Positions 12,065-24,103 of a stretch of DNA of 64,000 bases are shown here, in pieces. The DNA is from Mesorhabditis belari. Lineage: Eukaryota > Nematoda > Chromadorea > Rhabditida > Rhabditidae. The notes under the pieces are model-generated. The model was given only the letters and a program-made list of their open reading frames with translations, did no database searches and was not told the DNA's origin. The translations under genes and the position numbers were made by a program. Position 1 is the first letter of the stretch. Each line of letters opens with the position of its first letter. The stretch lies in contig CAUEEP010000924.1 of assembly GCA_958450365.1 (NCBI GenBank), positions 1,374,501 to 1,438,500 of the forward strand, in the 5' to 3' direction.

Positions 12065-13170
12065 GTTTTACGTCATTTAAAACCATTTGAAACCATTTGA
12101 AACCATCTAAAACCATTTAAAACCATTTAAACCCATTTAAAACCCATTTAAAACCCATTTAAAACCCATTTAAAACCCATTTAAAACCATCTAAAACCCA
12201 TTTAAAACCCATTTAAAACCCATTTAAAACCATCTAAAACCATTTAAAACCATTTAAAACTATTTAAAACCATCTAAAACCATTTAAAACCATTTAAAAC
12301 CCATTTAAAACCCATTTAAAACCCATTTAAAACCCATTTAAAACCATCTAAAACCATTTAAAACCATTTAAAACCATCTAAAACCCATTTAAAACCATCT
12401 AAAACCATTTAAAACCATTTAAACCCATCTAAAACCCATTTAAAACCATTTAAAACTATTTAAAACCATTTAAAACCATTTAAAACCATCTAAAACCCAT
12501 TTAAAACCCATTTAAAACCCATTTAAAACCATTTAAAAACATTTTAAACCATTTAAAACCATCTAAAACCCATTTAAAACCATCTAAAACCATTTAAAAC
12601 CATTTAAACCCATCTAAAACCCATTTAAAACCATCTAAAACTATTTAAAACCATTTAAAACCATTTAAAACCATTTAAAACCATCTAAAACCCATTTAAA
12701 ACCCATTTAAAACCCATTTAAAACCCATTTAAAACCATTTAAAAACATTTTAAACCATTTAAAACCATCTAAAACCCATTTAAAACCATTTAAAACCCAT
12801 TTAAAACCATCTAAAACCATTTAAAACCATTTAAAACCAGTTAAAACCATTTAAAAACATTTAAACCCATTTAAAACCCATTTAAAACCCATTTAAAACC
12901 ATCTAAAACCATTTAAAACCATTTAAACCCATCTAAAACCCATTTAAAACCATCTAAAACCATTTAAAACCATTTAAACCCATTTAAAACCCATTTAAAA
13001 CCATTTAAAACTATTTAAAACCCATTTAAAACCCATTTAAAACCCATTTAAAACCATCTAAAACCCATTTAAAACCAGTTAAACCCAGTTAAACCCAGTT
13101 AAAACCATTTAAAACCATTTAAAACCATCCAAAACCATTTAAAACCATCTAAAACCATTTAAAACCATTT
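12065..13170. repeat. 1.1-kb array of ACCATTTAAA units
   Basis: About 105 units of 10-11 bases (accatttaaa, acccatttaaa, accatctaaa) mixed in blocks. The array stops exactly at the GC-rich island at 13171-13276. It is upstream of, or in the first intron of, the GPCR gene. No open frame survives because the 10 and 11 base units mix. Confidence 0.95.
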
Positions 13171-13172
13171 AC

Positions 13173-13276
13173 ACGAACGGTCGACCCGGGCAGTATCGCC
13201 GAGAAGAGCGGACTGAGGACTGGGGGGTGATCGAATTGTGGCCGTGAATGGAGCCAGTATTTTTGAAGAGAATCAT
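13173..13276 (-). other. Candidate upstream exon of the GPCR gene
   Basis: A GC-richer, non-repetitive island between the 12-13 kb array and AT-rich DNA. On the minus strand an ATG at 13276 opens 34 codons that run to a possible donor (GTGTAA at 13174, or GTAAAT at 13172). With the first donor it could join in phase to the exon at 11811, which follows a weak acceptor (TTCAAAAG). The encoded sequence is Ser/Arg-rich and not recognisable. It could equally be a 5' UTR exon or chance. Confidence 0.25.
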
Positions 13277-14085
13277 AAAAAGGTAAAAGATTTTAGATTC
13301 CTTTTTGACAGCATTAAACGAAGAAGAACTTGCTTTTCAAAGAAAAATCAGCATTTGCAAAGAAATAGCAAGAAAGAATAGCAAGAAATAAAGGCAAAAA
13401 ACAATTTCGAATCTTTCTTCGATCAATTTTGATAAACGAAAACAAATTAACAACTTCTAAAGCCTCAAAAAGCTTTTTGAACTCCAATAATTACATGTCA
13501 ATTTGCAAAAATAAGTTTATAGTCAAGCGGATTTGCTGAAAAAGGTGAAAAAGCTGAAAAATCTGAAAAATCTGAAAAATCTGAAAAATCTGAAACAAAG
13601 CCGATTTGAGAAGATTAATTCTTGCAAACGAAATTGAAAAAAACAAAATTATGAATAGAATTTGAAATTCTAGAAAGTGACTAAGAAAAGAAGAAAAGAA
13701 AAGAAGAAAAGCAAAGGTTTTTTTAAAAAAAGCATTAAGTTTGGCTTGAAAACGGGCAGGACTTTTTGGGTTTGAAGAGGGGAAAACGGAAATGAGACTT
13801 TAGCCTATTTTGAAGTCTTTTTTTTTCGGAGAGTTGAGGTTTTTTTTAGCTCTGGAAATGTAAAGAAAAAGGTTTATTTCAAAAAAAAACCCCACAAAAC
13901 ATCGCCAAAGAAGAACTTGTAAAGAACGAAATGGATACGAGACAGAAAGAGAATGGATACGAGACTACTTGGAATGGATACGAGACGATTACTTGCTCGC
14001 AATGTGCTTAATGTGCTCGCAAACGCATTTCTGCTGGCACACTGGTATAGATGTGCTTTGTGCTCTTGTAAAAATATTCTGTTAG
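13277..14085. other. AT-rich spacer without recognisable gene
   Basis: Contains a short run of ctgaaaaat units (13555-13600), purine-rich runs at 13685-13720, and three copies of aatggatacgagac at 13930-13995. I see no exon or RNA signature. A GPCR promoter could lie here, but no motif identifies it. Confidence 0.4.
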
Positions 14086-14089
14086 CCTA

Positions 14090-14730
14090 CCGATCTTGTT
14101 CCTAACTATGTGTACACTATTCTGGACACTATGCTCTAAAGAAACGCTTGTTAGCATACTAATCTTGTTTCTAACTATGTGTACTCTATGCTCTAAACAA
14201 ACGCTTTCTAGCATACTAATCTTGTTCCCAACTATGCGTACTCTATGCTCTAAACAAACGCTTTCTAGCATACTAATCTCGTCCCTAGCTATGCGTACTC
14301 TATGCTCTAAAGAAACGCTTGTTAGCATACTAATATTGTTTCTAACTATGTGTACTCTATGCTCTAAGCAAATGCTTTCTAGCATACTAATCTTGTTCCC
14401 AACTATGAGTACTCTATGCTCTAAACAAACGCTTTCTAGCATACTAATCTTGTTCCCAACTATGTGTACTCTATGCTCTAAACAAACGCTTTCTAGCATA
14501 CTAATCTCGTCCCTAACTATGCGTACTCTATGCTTTAAACAAACGCTTGTTAGCACGGATCTTTATCACTCTACTGGCATACTGATAAAGATTCGTGTAC
14601 TGTGTGCTCTTGTAAACATATTGTGTTGGCCTACTAGTCTTGTTCCAAACTATGTGTTCACTATGCGCACTTTTTACCCTAAACAAACGCTTGCTAGCAT
14701 ACTAGTCTTGTTCTTTCCTATATGTACTTG
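14090..14730. repeat. 57-bp tandem array
   Basis: About ten copies of a 57-base unit (contains ctctatgctctaaacaaacg and ctagcatactaatcttgttc), more diverged at both ends. The unit equals 19 codons, which keeps both strands open for 180-210 codons. The peptide copies vary freely and no start or homology supports a gene. Confidence 0.9.
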
Positions 14731-14790
14731 AAAAAGTTGGATCTAGTACTTTTTAGCATTAGAAAAAAAGGGAATCAAGATGAAATGAGT

Positions 14791-14833
14791 CTCACTAGCT
14801 ACTCTATGCTTTAAACATAGAGTAGCTAGTGAG
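14791..14833. repeat. Perfect 43-base hairpin derived from the array
   Basis: ctcactagctactctatg and its exact reverse complement flank a ctttaaa loop. The stem contains the ctctatgctt segment of the neighbouring 57-base array, so it is probably an inverted copy of one unit. Confidence 0.85.
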
Positions 14834-15244
14834 TTTTAGCAAACAAGGAATCAGTATGCTAGAAAGCGTAAGTTTCTAAAGGAAAAAGTACACGAATTTT
14901 ACCGTAAAACGATGTTAAACTTTCTATGCAATAAAAGCTAGAATAGTGGATTGAAAAACCTCGTCAAAAACAAAAACTTGGCAACAACTCGGTGTTGAAA
15001 GAGAGAACGATTGAAATGAGTGCGCAAAATGGCCAATTTTACTACCTCCCCAAAAATCTTCTTTATGTCTTTTTCTCGTTCAGAAAAGTGTTTGCGAAAA
15101 TAAAAAAGAGAGAAACGAGAAAAGAAAACGAAGGGATTTTGGGAGCTGTTTGTGAGTTTTCTGAAAAATGAGTGAAAGAAAAAAAAGGGGAAAAAAGAGG
15201 GGAAATGAAGGGGAGAACAATTTGAACTTGAATTTGAATTTATT

Positions 15245-15568
15245 GAATCACCTAGAGCCTTGAATCGTCTAGAGCTTTGAATCACCTAGAGCCTTGAACC
15301 CCCTAGAGCTTTGAATCACCTAGAGCCTTGAATCATCTAGAGCCTTGAATCCCCTAGAGCCTTGAATCTCCTAGAGCCTTGAATCACCTAGAGCCTTGAA
15401 TTATCTAGAGCTTTGAATCATCTAGAGCCTTGAATCACCTAGAGCCTTGAATCACCTAGAGCTTTGAATCACCTAGAGCCTTGAATCCCCTAGAGCCTTG
15501 AATCTCCTAGAGCCTTGAATCACCTAGAGCTTTGAATCATCTAGAGCCTTGAATCATCTAGAATCACC
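15245..15568. repeat. 17-bp tandem array
   Basis: About 19 copies of cctagagccttgaatca with single-base variants (acc/ccc/ctc/atc). Intergenic. The flanking 14935-15240 and 15570-16290 are AT-rich without recognisable genes. Confidence 0.95.
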
Positions 15569-16294
15569 AGCGTTGAGGGAAATTCAACTAATTCAAACTC
15601 TGTTTTCTATAGATACTTTCTATAGATACTCAGGAAATGAGATAAAGTGCGCAAAGATTGATACAGATGAATTCATACACAAAAAACGAATAGCACCGTC
15701 AGCAGAAAGTCACACGGCAAGGCAACGAAAGTCAAGAGTCAACTAGAGCTGTACGATCAAGATAATCTACAGATAATTTAAAGCCTTCAACACTATCAGA
15801 TTCGCTCAAAACGCTGGGGAATCGATTTCAAATTCTGGTAGTTCTTTCCGGTATTCTGGTATTCGATAAAATTTGCATTTTAATCTGGATCTGCGCTTTC
15901 AAAACCATTTTTCTGAGTCAGGGGACAGGCCCTTCTTTCAATTTTCTTTTTTTCTATAACTACGAAAGAACCTCTCAAAGTTTTAACGACTCTAAACATC
16001 CAGTTTTTGGTCTATTTTCGTCGATTGCCTTCCATTTCTCCCATCTCTCATCCTCGTAAGTCCCATTTATGACTCTGACCTTGATCAACACCCACTTTTT
16101 AAAGTTTTAACAACTCTAAACATCCTAAACACCATCACTCAAAGAAATCTACAAGAAAAAAAAAGAATAAATCAAACGGCCTTGTAAATAACTTTTTTGA
16201 AATCAAAACTATTTAACTGGTTGATTTCTTTTTTGATTAGCAAGCACTGGTTGCTCTTTTTTTTGGGAATGAGCGGCTCAAGAATTGTACTTTT

Positions 16295-16372
16295 CATTTC
16301 ATTTCATTTTATTTCATTTTATTTCATTTTATTTCATTTTATTTCATTTTATTTCATTTTATTTCATTTCAA
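16295..16372. repeat. (TTTTATTTCA)n array
   Basis: About seven copies of a 10-base TTTATTTCAT unit, preceded by 5-base TTTCA runs. Low-complexity microsatellite. Confidence 0.9.
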
Positions 16373-16934
16373 ATTCACCTCAAAACAAATAAATCAAAAA
16401 AATCTATAAAACTTGAGCTTTTATCATTGAGAACTGGAGCTTAAACGAAAATATGAAAGTTTAAAAACAGATAAACAAATAAATTTTCTTTTAAAAGCTT
16501 TTTTTTTGGAAGAGCTAGAGTGATTTCCAGTTTTCAATGATTCCAGAAATAACCAAACCAAAAACCAAACAAGGAAATTTCCCGGAAAGATTGAAAATTG
16601 CAAAATTTTCTGAAAAACGAAATGGATAGATTCATGGAAAACAGATTTTTCTTCTCTTGCTTCTAATTTTAGCTGAATCTTTAGAGGATTATTGGAAAAA
16701 CTATTGGAAAAATCTCTTGGATCGCTAAAATGGATAATCTTCTAATCCGGACAAGCACAAATCGTGGATTTCGAGATAAAAGTAACAGTCATCACTTGCA
16801 ACAATAAGTAAAGGTAATAAAGCTTTTAAGGCTAAAAAGTTTAGAGCAGCCATCTTATCTAATCTAAAGGTTACGCCCGATCTAGAATCAAGCCGATCGC
16901 TCTAAAACAGACGTCCGATCCAGACTTAGATCGA

Positions 16935-17185
16935 ACGGTGATCGGCTTGATTCTAGATCGGACGCTGGCCTCTAGATCGGACGCTGGCCTCTAGATCCGA
17001 CGCTGGCCTCTAGATCCGACGCTGGCCTCTAGATCGGACGCTGGCCTCTAGATCGGACGCTGGCCTCTAGATCGGACGCTGGCCTCTAGAGCCGACGGAT
17101 TTCTAGAGCCGACGGATTTCTAGAGCCGACGGATTTCTAGAGCCGACGGATTTCTAGAGCCGACGGATTTCTAGAGCCGACTTAA
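16935..17185. repeat. Adjacent 19-bp and 17-bp arrays
   Basis: Seven copies of agatcggacgctggcctct pass without a gap into about six copies of agagccgacggatttct. The two units share an agatc/agagc-cgacg core, so the second array probably arose from a mutated copy of the first. The preceding 16875-16935 has related gatctagaatc segments. Confidence 0.9.
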
Positions 17186-17189
17186 CATA

Positions 17190-18340
17190 TAAAATTTCGA
17201 AATAACACTCTGTCCGTTGGAGCGGGCGCAGGAGTAAGTTTTCCGGGAAAGAACTGGCTTGGCAAAGAACTGTAAAAAGAATTGGCTTGGCAAATATAAT
17301 GAAAAATGCGCTAGAAAGAGAAAGAGTAAGTTTCTATAGTTTTCTATTATAGAACAAATCTAACAAATTTCCTAACTCGTAACTCCTAACAAACTAACAT
17401 TATACGAATACAAGGGAAAGAGATTTTAAAGAAGAATGCTGAAACAAAATTTACACAAAGCAATGTCTAAAATAATCGTAAAGCAATGTTATTTGTTAAA
17501 GTTGAGAGGTGAGTAGGTAAAGTTAAAGAGAAACATGAAATAGATGAAATAAGTAAAGGCTAAAACCTCCTCTGCTAAGAGGTGGCTGAGATTTGTGGGA
17601 TTCTCGCGAATCTCAAGGCTTTTCCTCGTTCGATTAGCCCCTAATCACTTAAAGAAAGAGAAAAGAGACTGACAAAAAAAAAAGGAAAACCCAGCTAATT
17701 GATTGCTTTTCCAAGAGAGGACCCAAACTCTACCAAAAAAAAAAAAGAAAAATAGACAAATTGAGGCTCGAAAAGCGCTCGTCCTCTCGTTGCAATATTA
17801 ACCCCATTGAGCGCAATAAAGCGCGATATCCTATAAACAAAAATCTTGTAAACAAAATCCTATAAACACAGATTTCCTCATCGGAAATTGAGCCCAGGAT
17901 TTTTCTAGATTCTCTTTCTGGATTCTTTTGACCAAAGAGAGAGGATCAGCGATCAAAAAAAGAGGTGTAGCTGGTGAAGCCTGAAGAATAATCGAATCTC
18001 CGCGAGAAAAGAGGGTCTTCTTAGATCAAAAACATCAAGAAACCCTTGTTTTAGAGCTTTAAAGTTATATTTTAGATCTTTAAAGTCACATTTTCCATCT
18101 TTTAAATTTATATTTTTCGTTTAAATCGTTCGTTAAATTGTTTTTCGTTAAATCAAAGTCATTTTTGTAAAGCTTTGCGCTTTTTTTGATCTTTAAAATG
18201 GCAGAGAAAGTCGCTGAAAAAGCTGAAAGTTTGTGAAACTCTTCCATGGGTAAATCAGCTTAAGATTTGTATAAAATTGTGTCCATCAACGCTTGAATAG
18301 TCAGGGTTATTTGAGAGCTCATTAAATAAGCTCAATAAAG
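17190..18340. other. AT-rich spacer
   Basis: Non-repetitive intergenic DNA with short direct repeats (ctataaacaaaatc near 17830-17870 and atctttaaagt at 18050-18100). No exon, tRNA or element signature is visible. Confidence 0.35.
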
Positions 18341-18344
18341 GACA

Positions 18345-18870
18345 TTTAGATGCACTTCAACGATAAACAATGAGTAAATTGGTGAATGATGATCAAATTG
18401 TGGCTATAAAGATGTAAAATTGATTTTGAAAGATAAAGAAGTACAATTGGATGTCCATAAAGATGTAAAATTCTTTTTTAAAGATAAAGAAGTACTGTTT
18501 GATGTTTATAAAGATGTACAATTTGTTTTAAATAGAAAGAAGTACAATTGAATTACGATAAAAGTACAATCTTTATAAAAAAGTACAATTGGATGTCCAT
18601 AAAGATGCAAAATTCGTTTTTTTTTTTTTTGTGATTTTCAAAGATTTTTGTTGGTAAATAAGCCGAATTCAAGCTTTCTCATAGAAAGTGAATTTTGAAG
18701 GAATTGGATGTCCATAAAGATGCACAATTCGTTTTTAAAGATAAAGAAGTACTGTTTGTCCAATTTGGCTTGACTTGCTTTGGCTAAAGTAGCTGAAGCC
18801 AATGAGAATGATAATTCTCATTGAGAATGATAAGCACCAATTATTCATCGAATAATTGGTGCTATGGGTT
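18345..18870. repeat. Scattered aagatgtaaaattc repeats and small palindromes
   Basis: At least five diverged copies of a block containing ggatgtccataaagatg and agataaagaagtac at 18420-18750. Two small hairpins follow at 18808-18833 (gagaatgataattctc) and 18836-18862 (agcaccaattatt / aataattggtgct). Non-coding. Confidence 0.65.
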
Positions 18871-19334
18871 TAGGAAGGCACTCAAATTTTGTATAATTAC
18901 CTCAATTTGTATAATTAAATCAATTTGCATTTAACTTCTCTGTTGATTTCTGTTTTTACCATTAAATATCTGTTATTCGATGTTCTGTTAGTGAAATCTT
19001 TTTGCTGCATCGCCATAACTAGATAAAGAAAGTCAGTAAAATAAATAAAAGTAGAATTTGTTCAAATTGTTCAATAAATAGTTCAACAACAGTTAAAATC
19101 AATAAAGAAATTAGATGCAAATTGTTGACGCGAATTTTGAATGCTTTCCTTAACTTTCATAGTTGAATAGTCGAGTAACCATGTAGCTAAAGAAAGATTT
19201 GATCTTGACTAGTCCATTCATTAAAACAATTTAAAAACGAAAGCTTTTTGATTAAGAAAAGAAATCTCAGGGCAGCAGTAAAGAAACTTGATGAAAGTTA
19301 TCTTGATGAAAGTCAAAAAGGCACGAGGAATGTC

Positions 19335-19475
19335 TTAAAAGGAAAGAAGAAGAAAAGGAAAGAAGAAGAAAGAAGGGGAAGAAGAAGAAGAAGAAGAAGA
19401 AGGGGAAGAAAAGGCAGAAGAAGAAGAAAAGGAAAGAAGAAGAAGAAGAAAAGGAAAGAGAAAGAAAAAGAACTA
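19335..19475. repeat. GAA-rich purine array
   Basis: About 140 bases of almost pure AGAAGAAG/GGAAAG sequence on the plus strand. Triplet structure keeps a Lys/Arg/Glu-rich frame open for about 94 codons, which I regard as an artefact. 19480-19900 after it is non-repetitive with no recognised feature. Confidence 0.9.
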
Positions 19476-19904
19476 TCAAGAGATTGGAAAGAAAGAAGCG
19501 AGCAAATTGCTTCTTGCTCTATTCTATTCTAGAGAAGTCAATCCCTCACATGCATAGCCATTCCTTGAATCGAGAATCTCTTACGGGAGAGTCTCTATGT
19601 GGGCAGATATCACCCGAGGGTTATACACAGCCACAGCCACATGCAATTAGGAGCGAGCACTCCCTCGTCCCCCCGCCTCACCCTTCTTCTATAGATGGCC
19701 AGCTATTTGTGATTGAGAAGATTCAATGAGGCGCACACACACACCCATCCCTCTCACATTCCAGAATCCTCACTTTTATGGTCAACCATTTCTCGAGCTG
19801 TTAAAGGAAGTGAATTGGAAATGAATTGAATAGAGGAAATAGAAACTTTTGATCTGAGAGGTTAAGGTTTTGAAATTGCAAGAATTTGGTGATGTGGTCA
19901 ATGA

Positions 19905-20250
19905 GTAGCTTTGGATTCGAATGGCTTTGGTTTTCAATGGCTTTGGATTCCAATGGCTTGGCTTTCAATGGCTTTGGCTTTCAATGGCTTTGGCTTTCAA
20001 TGGCTTTATGGTTTCAATGGCTTGGCTTTCAATGGCTTTGGGTTTCAATGGCTTTGGCTTTCAATGGCTTTGGGTTTCAATGGCTTTGGCTTTCAATGGC
20101 TTTGGTTTTCAATGGCTTTGGTTTTCAATGGCTTTGGCTTTCAATGGCTTGGCTTTCAATGGCTTTGGGTTTCAATGGCTTGGCTTTCAATGGCTTTGGT
20201 TTTCAATGGCTTTGGCTTTCAATGGCTTTGGATTCCAATGGCTTTGGACT
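19905..20250. repeat. TTTCAATGGCTTTGGC array
   Basis: About 22 copies of a 15-17 base unit (tcaatggctttggcttt), with length variants that shift frame. All three forward frames stay open because no rotation of the unit has a stop. It runs directly into a tRNA-like sequence at 20250. Confidence 0.9.
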
Positions 20251-20310
20251 CATTGTAGCTCAGTTGGACGTTCGACTGGTAAACGAGAGGTTACCGTACC
20301 AATCGAACGC
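20250..20310 (+). tRNA. tRNA-like sequence abutting an array
   Basis: ATTGTAGCTCAGTTGGACGT is a good A-box/D-arm, and a possible anticodon hairpin (cgactggtaaacgagag) follows. The expected B-box is only weakly present (accaatcgaacg), so it is a truncated or decayed tRNA copy. Confidence 0.4.
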
Positions 20311-20461
20311 TGAATCGAATCTGAATCGAATTCGAATCTAGCGTCATTCTCACAATAAGCTTCATAAAACAATCTAGCATCAACTATTAAATTGTAGATA
20401 AAAACAGCAGCTCTTACTGACTATTCGTGAATTATTCATGGCTGAAAAGCTTGCTGATGCA

Positions 20462-20523
20462 ATGGTTCAATGATAGGAAGAGCCGATATGAAAGGATCAA
20501 AAAGCAAAGTCGCTATGGACGTT

Positions 20524-20558
<35 letters not shown>
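20462..20558 (-). rRNA. 28S rRNA fragment (pseudogene)
   Basis: The plus strand contains gataggaagagccga, ggatcaaaaagcaa, gtcgctatg and ccagttatccctgtggtaac, which is the reverse complement of a highly conserved 3' part of eukaryotic 28S rRNA. Several substitutions and a missing stretch between gtcgctatgga and cacaagccag show it is a decayed fragment of about 100 bases, not part of an rDNA unit. Confidence 0.85.
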
Positions 20559-21249
20559 GTGTGAAAGAAATTTCCTATTGAACAAAAAAAAAGTGCGTCC
20601 CGAATTTCTCTTTGAGCATCGAGTGCCTGTGACGGACGGACAGACAGACGGACACTTGCCTTTTATATAGTAGAGATTTTTAAGTAAAAAATATTTTAAT
20701 CTTTATGTTATCAATCAACTTTTTAAAAAAAAAGGTTTCAGCTAAAGTCAAGTTTGGTCTCAAAAAGCATCAAAAGGCATCTAAAGCTCAAAAAGTCGTT
20801 TACCAGAAGAGTTGGGTAGTAGTTGGGTAGTTGAGAAAGAGAAATCACCCTCGGGGAAAGTACGCAAAAAAAAAAAAAAGTCAGAGACAAGAAAATAAAT
20901 GTTTGTCTACGTCGAAGAATCGAGAAGAAAGGGAAATTTTTGGAAAACCTATGAAAGAAAAAAAACTCTAAATCGCTTGGGAGTTATGGTTGGGTAAAAA
21001 CAAAAAAAAAAAGAATGGAGGGAAAGGCAGGCGCAATTCTGCATGAACAAATGTGCTCTTTTATGGGAAAAAAAGCGGGGTGAAAGGAGAGGTTGAGCGA
21101 TAGAGCTATGACCAAAGAGACAAGGAAGTCCTCCTGTTGTGAGTAACTTCTTTTCTTTGTGGATCTTTGTGGATCTTTGGGGAGCTTTGAGATTTTTCCG
21201 GGATACTTTGTGAAAATGGATACGGGGAGGTGAACAATAAAAACAAAAC

Positions 21250-21895
21250 TCCATTGTGTAGCAATTCCCGGTATGCCAGATGCTGTGTTGTACTCTGTGC
21301 GTTCTTTGAGCTTTGTGCGTGCTCAAGCTGTGTTTCGTACGAAAAAACGGCATCTGGCACACGGCCTCTACGCATACCACCAAGGAGCCCTGACACTCCG
21401 GTTTAATTACCCAAGTCTGAGGTTGTAAAAGTGTCCAAAAGCCAAAAGCCACAAAAGCCATACCAATCCCCGGCCGCGCATCACTGGCTAGAAATCAGTA
21501 ATTTGGGGTACTGTCTTGCACTCTTTCCGTTCTTTGAGCTTCGTGCGTGCTCAAGCTGTGTTTCGTACGAAAAAACGGCATCTGGCACACGGCCTCTACG
21601 GATATGGCCACAGAGACCCCCGCACCCCGGTTTAATTACCCAAGTCAGAGGTTGTAAAAGTATGCAAAAGCCACAAAAGCCAAAAGCCAACAAAAGCCAA
21701 AAGCCAAATCAATTCCTAGCCGCGCATCGCTGGCTAGAAATCAGTAATTTGATGTGCCAGATGCTGTGTTGTACTCCCTGCGTTCTTTAAGCCTCGTGCG
21801 TGCTCAAGCTGTGTTTCATACGAAAACACGGCATCTGGCACACGGCCTCTACGGATATGGCCACAGAGACCTCCCATTTTGGTTTAATTACCAAA
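21250..21895. repeat. Three diverged copies of a ~220-250-bp block
   Basis: Copies begin near 21285, 21508 and 21753. Each holds gtgcgtgctcaagctgtgtt, then a cggcatctggcacacggcct segment whose end is the complement of the atgccagatgc start, then ggtttaattaccaaagtctg and a run of caaaagcca units. Probably a tandemly duplicated, short, non-autonomous element. No transposase is seen. Confidence 0.8.
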
Positions 21896-22664
21896 GTCTG
21901 AGGTTGTAAAAGTGTAAAAAACTTGCAAGATTAAAAATCGAAGTCGAAAAGCTTTCATGCTTTCCCCATTCCCCGGAAACCCGGGAAGTCCAGTCGGCAC
22001 AAGCGAACCAAAAAGCCACAATCAAAGTACAATTAAAATCAAAATCAAGTACAATGCTGTAAAAATTAAAAAGCTGTTCAAATAATTTTAGATAAATGGA
22101 GCACAAACATATTTGTTGCTAATTTTCTTGCTTTTCCATTGAATAACTGGTATCCCTATGCAGACAGCCTCAGCTTTTGATGCATTCAAAGATGAGGAGT
22201 ACTTAATTAATTGAAAATGATTAAAATACCTCGAGAAAAATCAGAACGATTGACCCAAATTTTGGCCAATCTAAGCCCCCTGAAGTGAGGCGCGAGTTAC
22301 CCTGTAGTTTTTAATAATAAATAAAAAGCACTTCCTGATCCCTTTTTTAATGATGAAAAGATAAATAGAACATCATAGACACAGGGTAATTGCAAGAGTT
22401 TTTTTTTTTTCTGAGAGAGGAAAACAGAAGGAGGTCAAGAATTATCTCTCACATGGCCACCCCAGATAGAGAGTGGGGCAATCGAGCAAAAAAATTGTGA
22501 AGGCTAACGTCAAAATGCTCAGTGGAGGGAGACGTGAGGAAAGCATGTTTTTTTTGAAAAATTATTAGTACTTGGATAAGGTTTGGCAAGAAAGAAAACA
22601 AGATTTGGCAAGAAAACACCCAAAAAGTTAGGCCAATAAGATTTAAGACAAAGCTAGGTCATTC

Positions 22665-22893
22665 TTGTTTCAGAGACTTGACTTGACGCAGAGACTTGGC
22701 TTGACTCAGAGACTTGGCTTGACTCAGAGACTTGGCTTGACTCAGAGACTCGACTTGACTCAGAGACTCGACTTGACTCAGAGACTCGACTTGACTCAGA
22801 GACTTGGCTTGACTCAGAGACTTGACTTGACTCAGAGACTCGACTTGACTCAGAGACTTGACTTGACTCAGAGACTTGGCTTGTCTCAGAGAA
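22665..22893. repeat. 18-bp tandem array
   Basis: About 12 copies of gacttgactcagagactt with cttggc/ctcgac variants. The Leu/Gln/Arg frame (LTQRLD) is a repeat artefact. The spacer 21900-22660 before it is AT-rich with no gene. Confidence 0.95.
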
Positions 22894-23347
22894 AATCCAG
22901 CTACTCTGCTTTTTTACTTTTACTCTTTACTCTTTACTCTTTTACTCAACTCCTTTAAAACTTATATTATTCATAAATATATGTAGATATTATTCAATGG
23001 TGTTTAAAGTTTGCAAAAAGAAAATAAAGAAGAAAAAGTTTGACACATTTTTGATGATGATCGACTAGAGGTGGAGGTGAAAACAACTCACTCAAAACAT
23101 CATTCATCTTTTGATTTATCTCCACGAAAAGCTCAATAAATCAGTAAGAAGAACGGATAAGAAAGAACGCAAGAAAGAAATAAAGCAAGAAAGAAATATA
23201 AAAGAAATTGTTCATAAAAGAAATAAGAAAAACATCGATCGAACTAATGGAGCTTATTGCTGAAATTGACATTGAGCAAGAGCAGATTAAGCAAGAAAAT
23301 ATTGGAGCATAGATGGGGGGAAAAAAGAATCAATCTAGAATCAATCA

Positions 23348-23407
23348 GCTGGCGGGATTGAACCCATGACCTTCTGACTAGTAAGGGAAGATCAACTGGC
23401 TGAGCCA
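23348..23407 (-). tRNA. tRNA-like B-box half
   Basis: The minus strand carries CAGCCAGTTGATCTTCCCTT and GGTTCAATCCCGCC. It is nearly identical to the element end at 25770-25825 and related to 11265-11305. A dispersed tRNA-derived family member. Confidence 0.5.
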
Positions 23408-23511
23408 ATATTAAGCAAGAATTAAGGATGCTAGAAAGGGTTTTCTTTTGAATTAAATACAAAGATCAATTGGATAAAATAACCTAAAAATTCTAAAAGT
23501 CGATTTGATGT

Positions 23512-23785
23512 GTTTAAAAAGATTTAGAAAGATTTAGAAAGATTTAGAAAGATTTAGAAGAGATTTAGAAAAATTTAGAAAGATTTAGAAAGGTTTAGAA
23601 AGATTTAGAAAGAATTAGAAAGATTTAAAAGAGATTTAGAAAGATTTAGAAAGATTTAGAAAGATTTAGAAAGATTTGGAAAGATTTAGAAAGACTTAGA
23701 AAGAATTAGAAAGATTTAGAAAAGATTTAAAAAGATTTAGAAAGATTTAGAAAGATTTAGAAGAGATTTAGAAAAGATTCGAAGC
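23512..23785. repeat. 10-bp AAAGATTTAG array
   Basis: About 26 copies of aaagatttag with point changes and some 12-base variants. Low complexity and non-coding. Confidence 0.95.
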
Positions 23786-24103
23786 TAGCAAAAACATCCA
23801 AACCTATTTAAATCATTACACTAGCTTTAATAAACATTCAGAACATTGTGACGAAAGTTCTTGAGAAGAAATAGACGAAGATCTTCTTTCTTTTTTGCCC
23901 TTTCTTTCCCATCATTTTCTTTTCTCGATTCTCTTCTTTGAATTGAGAATGCATGACCAAGAAGAGAAGATCATTGCCGTTTTTCTCAAAAGAATTGAGG
24001 ATAAAGTTTAGTTGAACCAAAATAGAGACTTTGATCGGAATATCAAAAGGTTTATAGATGTTAGTTAGTTTATAATAAAGCAAGGAATGACAAAGAAAGA
24101 TTT

